From assembly GCA_029251165.1 (NCBI GenBank), contig JAQXDW010000089.1:186001-250000 (forward strand): DNA of 64,000 nucleotides, written 5' to 3'. The notes beneath the pieces are model-generated. The model did not search any database. It saw only the letters and a program-made list of their open reading frames with translations, and was not told the DNA's origin. Every line of letters begins with the position of its first letter. The stretch's first letter is position 1. The DNA comes from Myxococcota bacterium (GTDB lineage: Bacteria > Myxococcota_A > UBA796). The position numbers were made by a program, and so were the translations under genes. Positions 47,795 to 55,895 of this stretch are shown here, piece after piece.

Positions 47795-48736
47795 TCAGGC
47801 AGGGACGGTGCCTGCGAGGAGCGCCCACGGCAGCGGCGCCCCCGTCGTCCATGCCGTGACGGCGTCGACGATGCCCTCCCTCACCCGCAGCGGCAGGCGG
47901 GTGTGGTACCCAGCGGAGTGCGGGGTGAACAGCACTCCGGGGCGTGCGGCATCTGCCAGCCGCGGCCAAGGCTCCTCAGGGAAGACATCAACCCCAAGGG
48001 CACGGAGCCTTCCATCATCCAGCGCCGTGATGCATGCATCGAGGTCGAGCAGGCCGCCCCGAGCGGTGTTGACCAGCACGAGCCCCGGCGCCACCGACCG
48101 AAGCTGTGTCGCGCCGATCATGCCGCGGTTCTCTTCCGTCAGCCGACAGTGCAGGCTCACCGCATCACACTGAGAGAGCATCTCAGTCAGGGTCGCCGGA
48201 CGGATACCAGAGGGAACGCCCGCCGGATCGAGCCCCCAGACCTCTGCGCCGAGGACGCTCAGCATTTCTGCCATGCGCTGCCCGATGACCCCGAGTCCGA
48301 CCAGCCCGACTCGACTGCCGGTGAGGGTCTTGGGAGCAAGCGCAGGCATCTGGTGGCGAATCCACTCTCCGGCCTCTGCCGCCACCCGATAGGCATCGAG
48401 ACAGCGCAGCCCGTCGATGAGCATGGCGAGGCTGGCCTCGACGACGGCATCCCGACGCACCAGCGGGAGCCGGCAGGCCGCGATGCCGCGCTCTGCCAGG
48501 AGCTTCAGATCGAGGTGGTCGTAGCCGGATGTCGTGGTGATCACGAGGCGGGCGGAGGGCGTGTGTGCGAGCAGGGCTGCGTCGACCGCGATGCTGCTGG
48601 TGACCACCAGGATCTCAGCATCTCGCTTGAGCCCGATCACCTCCGCGCGCGATCCGATTGCAGCGATCTCGGAAGCAATGTCGGCCTCCGTCTCATACGA
48701 GCTGACGACCCAGCGTGAGAGGCGTGGCTTAGGCAT
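47795..48736 (-). CDS. D-isomer-specific 2-hydroxyacid dehydrogenase
   Basis: 313 residues. The nucleotide-binding domain has VGLVGLGVIGQRMAEMLSVL (GxGxxG). The catalytic set is Arg in VNTARGGLLD, Glu in VDVFPEEPW and His in FTPHSAGYHT. It reduces or oxidises a D-2-hydroxy acid (D-lactate, D-glycerate, phosphoglycerate or similar) with NAD(P). No ACT or ASB domain follows, so it is not a full-length regulated SerA. ATG 48736 overlaps the end of the NamZ gene by 8 bp, so translation is coupled. The frame is open for 354 bases further upstream, but that part is out of frame with NamZ and is not coding. Confidence 0.92.
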   Translation of the reverse strand: MPKPRLSRWVVSSYETEADIASEIAAIGSRAEVIGLKRDAEILVVTSSIAVDAALLAHTPSARLVITTTSGYDHLDLKLLAERGIAACRLPLVRRDAVVEASLAMLIDGLRCLDAYRVAAEAGEWIRHQMPALAPKTLTGSRVGLVGLGVIGQRMAEMLSVLGAEVWGLDPAGVPSGIRPATLTEMLSQCDAVSLHCRLTEENRGMIGATQLRSVAPGLVLVNTARGGLLDLDACITALDDGRLRALGVDVFPEEPWPRLADAARPGVLFTPHSAGYHTRLPLRVREGIVDAVTAWTTGAPLPWALLAGTVPA

Positions 48737-49901
48737 AGAGCAGGAACTCCTCTCGGATCTCTTCAAATTCCGTTCGCTGCTCGGCCCAGGCATCCACCAG
48801 CTCCCGGGGACGCACCCGGCTCTCCAGCCCCACCCGGGCCTCCGCGGAGCCGCAGAGGAGATCGACAGCGATCGGCTCATCGACAAACTCATAGGTCTCG
48901 GTCCGCCAGGCGAACCGCTCCGGGTTGGCCCGGATGGCAGCCTCGATGACCACCCACCCCAGGAGGGTGGCGTCCAGGGCGTGCCGGTCGGTGAGGAGGA
49001 TCTCGATGCCGTGGCAGATCTCGCCGGCATGCTTCTGAAAGCGGGGCTCGAACGAGGCCGCGCGGAAGCGCACCCCGGACAATCCAGCATCGAGCGCGCC
49101 GAGCCGACACAGGCGGGTCATCTCGTCAGGATCAAGCCAGGGAGCACCGTTGAGGTGAAACGGCTTCGTGGTTCCGCGCCCTTCAGAGAGGTTGGTGCCC
49201 TCAATGAGGCACATGCCTGGGTAGATGATCGCCGTCTCGACGGTCGGCATGTTCGGCGAGGGGTAGATCCAGGGCAGTCCGGTCTCGTCGAAGTACATGT
49301 CACGCCGCCAGCCGGTGCACTGGATGACCTCGAGGGCACAGTCGATCCCGAGGTGCTGCTTGAAGAACAGCCCAAGCTCCCCCATGGTCATGCCGTGGCG
49401 GGTCGCGAGCGGGTAGGCCGAGACGAAGCTCTCGAAGCCCGGCTGGACCACGTTCCCCTCGAGGGTGATGCCGTCGATGGGGTTGGGTCGATCGAGCACG
49501 ATGATCCGGGTGTTCGTCTCCGCCGCGACCTCCATCATGTACCCAAGCGTCGCCTGGTAGGTGTAGTACCGGCTGCCGATGTCTTGAATGTCGAACAGGA
49601 GGACATCCAGGTCTGCCAGGGTGGCGGGATCGGGGCGCAGGCTGGCTGCGGAGTCACCATAGAGGCTCACGACGGCCATCCCGCCGGAGTCCTCTCCCTC
49701 CACCGAGATCATGTCCTGTGCAGTGCTCGCGAGTCCGTGCTCCGGTCCGAACAAGCGAACGATCTGAACACCAGCGGCGCGCAGGGCCGGCAGGGCATGG
49801 GTAAGATCCGCGGTGACCGCGGTGTGGTTGCAGCACAGACCGACGCGAAGTCCGCGCAGGCTGCTGACATCATTGAGGAGGACTTCGAGTCCAGTTTGCA
49901 T
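48729..49901 (-). CDS. namZ: NamZ-type exo-beta-N-acetylmuramidase (DUF1343)
   Basis: 390 residues, without a visible signal peptide. The family signature motifs are present: NHTAV, RLFGPEHGL, DVLLFDIQDIGSRYYTYQAT, VLDRPNPIDG, PSPNMPTVETAIIYPGMCLI, and EGTNLSEGRGTTKPF. DUF1343 proteins such as B. subtilis NamZ release terminal MurNAc from peptidoglycan fragments (GH171). The cytoplasmic-looking form here might instead act on imported muropeptides, or the N-terminus may be mis-assigned. The gene overlaps the 2-hydroxyacid dehydrogenase downstream, hinting at joint muropeptide use. Confidence 0.9.
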   Translation of the reverse strand: MQTGLEVLLNDVSSLRGLRVGLCCNHTAVTADLTHALPALRAAGVQIVRLFGPEHGLASTAQDMISVEGEDSGGMAVVSLYGDSAASLRPDPATLADLDVLLFDIQDIGSRYYTYQATLGYMMEVAAETNTRIIVLDRPNPIDGITLEGNVVQPGFESFVSAYPLATRHGMTMGELGLFFKQHLGIDCALEVIQCTGWRRDMYFDETGLPWIYPSPNMPTVETAIIYPGMCLIEGTNLSEGRGTTKPFHLNGAPWLDPDEMTRLCRLGALDAGLSGVRFRAASFEPRFQKHAGEICHGIEILLTDRHALDATLLGWVVIEAAIRANPERFAWRTETYEFVDEPIAVDLLCGSAEARVGLESRVRPRELVDAWAEQRTEFEEIREEFLLYA

Positions 49902-49953
49902 GATCGCTCCAGGTTACCGAGCGCATCATATCCATCGTGATTAGAGGAGGAGC

Positions 49954-51108
49954 ATGAGCAAGTCAATCGTCGCCGCCGTTCGCACCACTCCCGAGACCGT
50001 CCTTGAGGACTACGCCCGGCTGATGGACATCGTCGAGTACCAGAACATCCTCGACCCGAACGCCACCACCATCCTCAAGAACAACATCTCCTGGCACATG
50101 CTCTACCCCTCTGCCAACACGACCCCGTGGCAGATCGAGGGCGTGGCGCGGAAGATGCGCCAGGACGGCTTCGATGACCTCGTGGTCGTCGAGAACCGGA
50201 CGGTGGTAACCAAGGCCAAGAAGGGCGAGAAGCTCAACAACTTCACGCCAGTCCACGAGAAGTACGATCTCCCCATCAAGTACAACTTCAACCCCGGCGA
50301 CATGCGCTGGGTGGTGTACGAGCCGAAGGGCGAGATGCTGGTGCTCGACAAGGTCTTCCCCAAGGGAATCCGGATCCCGGACTACTTCTTCGGCAAGAAC
50401 GTCGTCCACCTCCCCACCATCAAGACCCACATCTACACCGACTACACCTGCGCCCTGAAGAACGCCTTCGGCGGACTGCTGGACAAGTCCCGTCACTACA
50501 CCCACTCCGTCATCCACGAGACCCTGGTCGACCTCCTCCGCATCCAGAAGGAGATCCAGGCCTCCACGCTCGCCATCGCTGACGGCACCACGGCGGGCTC
50601 TGGTCCCGGTCCACGGACCATGACTCCGGTGGTCAAGAACCTCCTGCTCGCCTCCAACGACCAGGTCGCCATCGATGCCGTCGTCGCCAAGCTCATCGGC
50701 TTCGATCCGATGGACATCAAGTGCATCCGGCTGGCAACCGAGGCGGGCCTCGGAAACGGCCACCTCGACGAGATCGAGGTCATCGGGGATCTGGACACGT
50801 CGGACGTCAAGAAGACCAACTGGGACTTCGTGGTCGGCGACAACGCCGCCAGCAAGGTCGGCGACCTGTTCTGGTTCGGCCCCCTCAAGCCCCTCGCCCG
50901 CCTGATGTTCCAGACGCCGATGGTCAACGCCTTCATCATGGGCAGCTTCATCTACCACGACTACATCTGGTACCCGACCCAGGGCCGCAAGGTCGTCGAC
51001 AAGTGGCTCGAAGAGACCGAGTGGGGCCGCCTGTTCCTCTCCTACGGCGATCCCTTCGCCGATGAGCGCAAGGGCCTGCGCCGGTTCATTCCCGGACTCG
51101 GCTCGTAA
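49954..51108 (+). CDS. DUF362 domain-containing protein
   Basis: 384 residues. It shows the DUF362 core: the ILKNNISWHM strand (IKPN-like), VENRTVV, VHLPTIKTHIYTDYTCALKN, GLLDKSRHYTHSVIHETLVD, ADGTTAGSGPGPRTM, and ASNDQVAIDAVVAKLIGFDP. Some DUF362 proteins carry a ferredoxin domain; this one does not. Function is unknown; the conserved His, Lys and Asp residues suggest an enzyme. GAGGAGGAG precedes the ATG. It is convergent with, and overlaps by 23 bp, the aminotransferase. Confidence 0.9.
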   Translation: MSKSIVAAVRTTPETVLEDYARLMDIVEYQNILDPNATTILKNNISWHMLYPSANTTPWQIEGVARKMRQDGFDDLVVVENRTVVTKAKKGEKLNNFTPVHEKYDLPIKYNFNPGDMRWVVYEPKGEMLVLDKVFPKGIRIPDYFFGKNVVHLPTIKTHIYTDYTCALKNAFGGLLDKSRHYTHSVIHETLVDLLRIQKEIQASTLAIADGTTAGSGPGPRTMTPVVKNLLLASNDQVAIDAVVAKLIGFDPMDIKCIRLATEAGLGNGHLDEIEVIGDLDTSDVKKTNWDFVVGDNAASKVGDLFWFGPLKPLARLMFQTPMVNAFIMGSFIYHDYIWYPTQGRKVVDKWLEETEWGRLFLSYGDPFADERKGLRRFIPGLGS

Positions 51109-51886
51109 GCCCAACGCGCGCCAGGAAGCCTTTCCGCAGCCGCAGACCGACCGGTCCCTCACCAGGGGCCGGTTCTGCGTTGAGGAGGGTGATCGGAGCG
51201 AGGATCTTGAGGCTGGAGGAGAGGTAGAGCTCTTCAGCCACCGCATCCACGGACAGCGGCCCCTCACAGACCGGGATCCCGAGCTCGTCAGCGACCTCCA
51301 GGAGCACACCACGGGTGATCCCAGGTAGGATTCGCCCATCCAGCGGCGGGGTCACGAGCGTGCCGTCACAGACCGCGAGGACATTGCCGGTGGTTGCCTC
51401 GAGGTAGTGTCCGCCCGCCCGCCACAGCACATCGTCCGCGCCGCTCTCCCGCACCGAGATGACCCAGGGCGCGCGCGCACCGTGCTTGATGTCGTCGATT
51501 CCATTCGGCCCCGGCCAGGGTCGGACGGCCACGGACAGCGCGGAGGGTGGGTGGGGCATGGAAGTCGCACGCACCGACCGTCCGCCACCGCCGAACAGTG
51601 TAATTCGGACCTTCACATCACAGTCCCAACCTACTATTACACGCAATACCTCTTGACGTAGCGTGGGAGTGGGGCAGCGGAGCCCCAGCCGCTCAGCGCC
51701 CCCCGCGAGGCGTGCCAGGTGCCGCTCCAGAAGGACCGCGCTGCCGCCATAGGTTCGGAGGGTCTCAAACACGCTGAGCCCGCTGGTAAGTACCGGATCA
51801 TCAACATCCAGCCGCACACGCTCCCCGAGAGAGCCACCATCGATGAGAATCCGTCGGTCACCTCGGGGGGGGCGCTGGGGCATCAA
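51086..51886 (-). CDS. Class IV aminotransferase (branched-chain or aminodeoxychorismate-lyase type)
   Basis: 266 residues, shorter than typical BCAT and close to PabC. It shows DDPVLTSGLSVFETLRTYGG (the GDGVFET-like segment), the PLP lysine in DDIKHGARAPW, then EATTGNVLAVCDG and RILPGITRGVLLEVADELGI, the fold-type IV phosphate-binding set. It would transaminate an amino acid or convert aminodeoxychorismate to p-aminobenzoate; the short length favours PabC but does not prove it. A patch around 51590-51660 is less GC-rich than the rest of the gene. The 3' end overlaps the DUF362 gene by 23 bp. Confidence 0.88.
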   Translation of the reverse strand: MMPQRPPRGDRRILIDGGSLGERVRLDVDDPVLTSGLSVFETLRTYGGSAVLLERHLARLAGGAERLGLRCPTPTLRQEVLRVIVGWDCDVKVRITLFGGGGRSVRATSMPHPPSALSVAVRPWPGPNGIDDIKHGARAPWVISVRESGADDVLWRAGGHYLEATTGNVLAVCDGTLVTPPLDGRILPGITRGVLLEVADELGIPVCEGPLSVDAVAEELYLSSSLKILAPITLLNAEPAPGEGPVGLRLRKGFLARVGLTSRVRE

Positions 51887-51908
51887 AGCCTCCGATCTGG
51901 GGTCTAAA

Positions 51909-51946
51909 TGGGACAGGAAATTCTAAGCTGGGACATGAATGTCCCA
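51909..51946. promoter_or_regulatory. Candidate operator: TGGGACA repeats
   Basis: TGGGACAT-GA-ATGTCCCA (51929-51946) is a perfect 8-bp palindrome, and a third TGGGACA copy lies 20 bp before it (51909-51915). The site is in the AT-rich region between the aminotransferase start (51886, minus) and the subtilase (52095, plus), an obvious place for a regulator to bind. Confidence 0.55.
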
Positions 51947-52094
51947 CTTTATCCGTGAAAATGAACCCTGTGACTGAGAACGTGTCGATAATTCAGCCGG
52001 CATGATCTTTGCTTCTTGGATGGTGGCGGAATCAGACTAAATCCCATTGTCGCGTCGCCAATTCTTCATTTCATCCCGCCCCAGTGGAGACCAC

Positions 52095-53657
52095 ATGTCC
52101 TCAAAGTTGACCGCACTGCTGCTCGCTCCCGCGCTCATCATTGGCTGTCAGACCGATGATCTGGCACCGACCTTTGAAGACACCGAGGCCTACCTGGACC
52201 GCGAGGTTCTCGTCTCCGTGCAAGACAACGGTGACGGCGTCGCGATGATGCAGGTCGAGAAGTCCTTTGGCCTCGCCACCATCAGCACCCTTGAGCCCAT
52301 CGGGGTCACACGGCTGCTCATCGAGGGTGAAGACGAGGCGATGGCGGTCAAGGACATGATCCGCGAGCTCGAGGGAGACCACCGGGTGTCCTTCGCGGAG
52401 CCCAACTACCTCGCCCACAGCATGGCCGGCGCCAACGATGCCTACGTCGGCTACCAGTGGAACCTCGATCAGGTCGGGGCCGAGGGTGCATGGGACTACA
52501 CCACGGGGGCTGGTGCAGTGGTCGCAGTGCTGGACACCGGAGTGAAGAGCAACGGCCCAGACGGCTTGACCAACTTGCTGCCGGGCTACGACTTCTACTA
52601 CAACGACGCCGATCCTTCTGACCGTGACGGTCACGGAACCTTCGTCGCGGGCACCATCGCGCAGCGCACCAACAACGGGACCGGCGTGGCAGGCCTGGCC
52701 TACAGCGCCTCCATTCTCCCCGTCAAGGTCCTCTCCGACAGCGGCTACGGCGACATCAACGCCATCGCAAACGGCGTCATCTACGCGGCGGACCAGGGTG
52801 CCGACGTCATCAACATGTCGCTGGGCAGCGCCTACCCCTCCTCCACCCTGGAGTCCGCCTGCAACTACGCCTACAGCAAGGGCGTGGTCGTGGTGGCCGC
52901 AACCGGCAACGAGTACGCCTCACAGGTCGGCTACCCGGCAGCCTATGACTCGGTCATCGCGGTCGGCTCCTCGCGAGTCGACGGCAGCCGTCCGGCATAC
53001 TCCAACTACGGAACCGGCATCGATCTTCTCGCACCGGGTGGAGACCTCTCCAAGGATCAGAACGGCGACGGCTACGCTGACGGCGTCCTCCAGGAGACCA
53101 TCGAGAACGGCTCCTGGACCTACACCTTCTGGGAAGGAACCTCGATGGCGACCCCCCACGTCGCCGCTGCCGCCGCGATGCTGAAGGCCTACGGGGTCTC
53201 TGATCCCGACGAGATCTACAACGCACTGGTCGCCACCGCCACGGACGTCGGAGCCGCGGGCTACGACACCACAAACGGCTATGGCGTCCTCAACGTCGAG
53301 GCAGCACTGGAGTACGTCTCTGGCGGCAGCGGCGGCAACCCCGGCGGCAACCCCGGCGGCAGCACCGCGCCGGAGGAAGAGACGCCCAGCTCTAGCGCCG
53401 ACACCACCGCGCCGAGCATCTCCAGCGTCAGCGGCTACACCCAGGGCAACCGGTTCACCATCGAGTGGGTCACCAACGAGTCCGCAGACTCCTACCTCAA
53501 CTTCGAGGAGTACGGGCTCTACGGCGACGATACCTTGACCACCAGCCACACCATCTCCCTGCGCGGCTCCAACAACGAGACCTACTACTTCGACATCGAG
53601 AGCACCGACGCGTCGGGAAACACTGCCGTCGAGGGCACCTACTACATCTCGCTGTAG
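52095..53657 (+). CDS. Subtilisin-like serine protease (S8), lipoprotein
   Basis: 520 residues. MSSKLTALLLAPALIIGC carries the lipobox IIGC (Cys 18). An I9-type propeptide (about 20-110) precedes the S8 domain with catalytic Asp 147 (AVLDTGV), His 180 (DGHGTFVAGTIA) and Ser 350 (EGTSMATPHVA), plus oxyanion Asn 272 (TGNE). A Gly/Pro/Ser linker (about 415-440) leads to a C-terminal fibronectin-III-like domain (RFTIEWVTNESADSYLNFEE). It is a lipid-anchored extracellular or periplasmic protease; such enzymes are common in predatory Myxococcota. GGAG precedes ATG 52095. Confidence 0.95.
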   Translation: MSSKLTALLLAPALIIGCQTDDLAPTFEDTEAYLDREVLVSVQDNGDGVAMMQVEKSFGLATISTLEPIGVTRLLIEGEDEAMAVKDMIRELEGDHRVSFAEPNYLAHSMAGANDAYVGYQWNLDQVGAEGAWDYTTGAGAVVAVLDTGVKSNGPDGLTNLLPGYDFYYNDADPSDRDGHGTFVAGTIAQRTNNGTGVAGLAYSASILPVKVLSDSGYGDINAIANGVIYAADQGADVINMSLGSAYPSSTLESACNYAYSKGVVVVAATGNEYASQVGYPAAYDSVIAVGSSRVDGSRPAYSNYGTGIDLLAPGGDLSKDQNGDGYADGVLQETIENGSWTYTFWEGTSMATPHVAAAAAMLKAYGVSDPDEIYNALVATATDVGAAGYDTTNGYGVLNVEAALEYVSGGSGGNPGGNPGGSTAPEEETPSSSADTTAPSISSVSGYTQGNRFTIEWVTNESADSYLNFEEYGLYGDDTLTTSHTISLRGSNNETYYFDIESTDASGNTAVEGTYYISL

Positions 53658-53964
53658 ACGGCACCGTCGCCTCAGCGCATGGAGCACCATCCGCTCAGTC
53701 TGGGGGGGACGGCACATGCGACGCTGATGCTCAGCGCGCCTCCTGAAGAGTCCTTCCGGGTAGGCGCTGCTTGAGTGGATGAGACCGTGTTCAGCGACCG
53801 GTGACGCATGAGGATGACCCGCTCATGACCACCTCGGGGCGTGCGGCGTGGGTGGTCAGCATACGCGCGCCCTGCTGTGCTTCTGTTGTGCGCAGCGAAG
53901 AGCCTGTACGATGTGGCAGCGCCGCTTGTCGCGCCCTCACCACCAGACACACCCAGAGGAAGCC
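53658..53964. other. Intergenic region upstream of the selenoprotein
   Basis: 307 bp between the subtilase and the SelW-like gene. I see no gene and no obvious terminator; it must hold the promoter for the selenoprotein. Confidence 0.4.
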
Positions 53965-54201
53965 GTGCACGTCTCTATCCGCTACTGCGAAGCTTGAAAC
54001 TACAGGCCCAGAGCCGCCAGGATGGCGGACACCCTCAAGTCTGAGTTTAACCTCGATGCGATCGCGCTGATATCCGGTGACCGGGGCGAGTTCTCGCTCT
54101 GGCTGGGTGACACGCTCTTGGCGAAGAAGAGCTACGCTGGCTTTCCAACCGTCGATGACGCCATACGAGCCATGCGTGCAGCCCTGAAGCCTGCGGACTG
54201 A
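53965..54201 (+). CDS. SelW-like selenoprotein (Rdx family) with in-frame UGA
   Basis: 78 residues if UGA 53995-53997 is read as selenocysteine (U). The N-terminus is MHVSIRYCEAUNYRPRAAR, with the CxxU redox motif at 8-11, followed by a helix (ADTLKSEFNL) and the Rdx strands LISGDRGEFSLWLGDTLLAK and GFPTVDDAIRAMRAAL. This matches bacterial SelW-like proteins across the whole length, including the NYxPRA after the motif. GTG 53965 has AGAGGA 5 bases upstream. A hairpin sits at SECIS distance after the UGA. If UGA is taken as stop, a 10-residue peptide results, and the downstream ATG 54022 would lose the redox motif. Role: a thioredoxin-like redox protein. It is convergent with the glutamine amidotransferase (3 bp gap). 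Confidence 0.88.
53995..54035 (+). promoter_or_regulatory. Candidate bacterial SECIS element
   Basis: Sixteen bases after the UGA (53995-53997) a 5-bp stem CCGCC/GGCGG (54014-54018 with 54024-54028) closes a loop AGGAT. A weaker lower stem AGG/CCT (54004-54006 with 54033-54035) extends it. The distance and the G-containing small apical loop fit bacterial SECIS elements bound by SelB. Confidence 0.6.
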
Positions 54202-54204
54202 GGC

Positions 54205-55143
54205 TCAGGCTGGAATAACGCCCGGACGGAGTCCAGTAGGCTTCAGCGGCGGCGGCCAGGTCACCCAGAACGGCTCAGGTCCGGGGTGCAGGCGGAGGTG
54301 GAAGTCATCGTCCATCACCACCATCGTGCCGTCGGGGATCTCCTCCCAGATGTCTTCTTCACCGATGGGCTCGCTGGCGATGAGCAGGTGGTTGCACTTG
54401 CGACGGCCCCCGCGGCGCAGCAGCCCGGAGAGAACCGGCATCGTGCCCATCATGCAGACCTTGTCAGGCTCGGTGCAGGCATCAAAGTCAGCACAGGTGC
54501 GCTTCTGGGTCGCGAGGTACAGCTCCAAGCCGGCGCGCTGGGCGATGAAGACCTGGCCGTTGGTGAGGATAAAATTCGCCTTGGGTGGCTCCGCTCCCAG
54601 CTCCTTCGCCCAGGCAAAGACCTGCGATAAGGACTCTTTCAGCACCCGCGCAGCGACCTGGGTGTCGATCTTGCCGCGGCCATCGAGCGGCACTCCAGCA
54701 CGTCCGAGGGCAGAGAGCAGGTAGTAGAAGAAGTGCTCGGAGTCGGTCACGCCGAAGATCAGGCGCTCCAGCTCTGGCTCGATGCTCTCCCGCATGCGCT
54801 CTCGAAGCTTGTCGAAGTCGTAGAGGTTGCCGTTGTGGGCAAACATCCAAGCGCCGTGACGAAATGGATGGGAATTGAGGTAGTCGACCTGACCGACCGT
54901 GGCGCGCCGGACATGCACGACGAAAGTGTGCGAGCGAAGCCGGGTGGAGATCCGCTGGAAGCGCTCATCACCCGCAGCCCCGGCCTCAGACTTGTAGACA
55001 TAGGCATCTTCACCGAGGAAGTAGCCGATTCCCCAGCCATCGCAGTGGTAGCTCGCCTGGTTCGCGACGGCATTCTCCGCCTCGATCAAGGAGCGGTGTG
55101 CGCGGCTGGGTACATTGGATCGGAAACCGAACAGGCGGCACAT
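54205..55143 (-). CDS. Class II glutamine amidotransferase (YafJ/EgtC-like)
   Basis: 312 residues from ATG 55143, which places the Ntn nucleophile Cys at position 2 (MCRLFGFRSN), as required after Met removal. Further marks are YHCDGWGIGYF, HVRRATVG, SHPFRHGAWMFAHNGNLYDF and DSEHFFYYLL, the GATase_4 set. It hydrolyses glutamine or a gamma-glutamyl amide; no synthase domain is attached, so it acts alone or with an unknown partner. An extension of 14 residues upstream is open but would bury the nucleophile. A segment with three Cys (RTCADFDACTEPDKVC) is unusual for the family. Confidence 0.9.
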   Translation of the reverse strand: MCRLFGFRSNVPSRAHRSLIEAENAVANQASYHCDGWGIGYFLGEDAYVYKSEAGAAGDERFQRISTRLRSHTFVVHVRRATVGQVDYLNSHPFRHGAWMFAHNGNLYDFDKLRERMRESIEPELERLIFGVTDSEHFFYYLLSALGRAGVPLDGRGKIDTQVAARVLKESLSQVFAWAKELGAEPPKANFILTNGQVFIAQRAGLELYLATQKRTCADFDACTEPDKVCMMGTMPVLSGLLRRGGRRKCNHLLIASEPIGEEDIWEEIPDGTMVVMDDDFHLRLHPGPEPFWVTWPPPLKPTGLRPGVIPA

Positions 55144-55457
55144 GGATGGAAGAGCCTCACACGGTAGTTCGCTCAAGGGTAACACCTGAGCCAGGCTGAA
55201 CCGCCTCCGCAGCGGAGAACGAGCGAAGAACGAGCGGGCTGGAGTCGCCTGTACCGTGCGGCAGTGCAGCTCCCCCTGTGGTGATCAGCAGAAACCACCG
55301 GTCCCGATCAGCGGAGGGACTCTGGAGCAGCCCTCACGGGCCATGAGAGCCCTCGTTGAGGAGGTCAGGAGACCGGCAGCATCGGAGGGTGCGGACGGTG
55401 CTGAGCCGTCGTCGCTGAGCAGCAGCAGACAATACCGTGGTGTGATAAGTCCATGCC
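55144..55457. other. Divergent intergenic region
   Basis: 314 bp between the amidotransferase and tatB; it should contain both promoters. Nothing more specific was recognised. Confidence 0.4.
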
Positions 55458-55895
55458 ATGCTCAATCTCGGGTTCAGCGAGATCTTCCTCATCATGGCCG
55501 TCGCCCTTGTGGTGATCGGCCCCGACCGGCTGCCTGAGGTGCTCCGCTTTCTCGGACGTCAGTATGGTCGCCTCACACGAGCCAGCAATGAGCTTCGCAG
55601 GGCCTTCATGCTTGAGGCCGAGCGGTCTGACATCGAGAAGCGTGCAGACGCTCTCCGGAAGCGGCGTGAAGAAGCACGAAAGCGCATCGCTGCACAGCGT
55701 GAGCGGGCAAAGCTTGCCGCCGAGCAAGGCAACGGGGAGCGCCCGAGCATCGCCCCGGTCGGTCGGACGGACTCTCCGTTCGGCCACACACCACAGCATC
55801 CTGAAGAGCACACGGTAGCCCCTCCAGCGGGTCCGGCTCACCCCGAGAAGCCAGCAGCGGCTGAGAAGCCAGCAGCGGCTGAGGAGTCCGAGTGA
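55458..55895 (+). CDS. tatB: Sec-independent translocase protein TatB
   Basis: 145 residues. The N-terminal membrane helix and hinge MLNLGFSEIFLIMAVALVVIG-P are typical of TatA/B (F-S-E, then GP), followed by an amphipathic helix (RLPEVLRFLGRQYGRLTRAS) and a charged coiled region to about 95. The tail is Pro/Ala/Glu rich. Position before tatC and length favour TatB over TatA. It binds Tat signal peptides with TatC at the inner membrane. No tatA is present in this window. Its stop overlaps the tatC start (GTGA). Confidence 0.9.
   Translation: MLNLGFSEIFLIMAVALVVIGPDRLPEVLRFLGRQYGRLTRASNELRRAFMLEAERSDIEKRADALRKRREEARKRIAAQRERAKLAAEQGNGERPSIAPVGRTDSPFGHTPQHPEEHTVAPPAGPAHPEKPAAAEKPAAAEESE

Noticed and set aside
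48737-49090. Upstream extension of the 2-hydroxyacid dehydrogenase frame
   Set aside because: Pro/Arg/Ser-rich composition and full overlap with the NamZ gene; the dehydrogenase fold begins at 48736.
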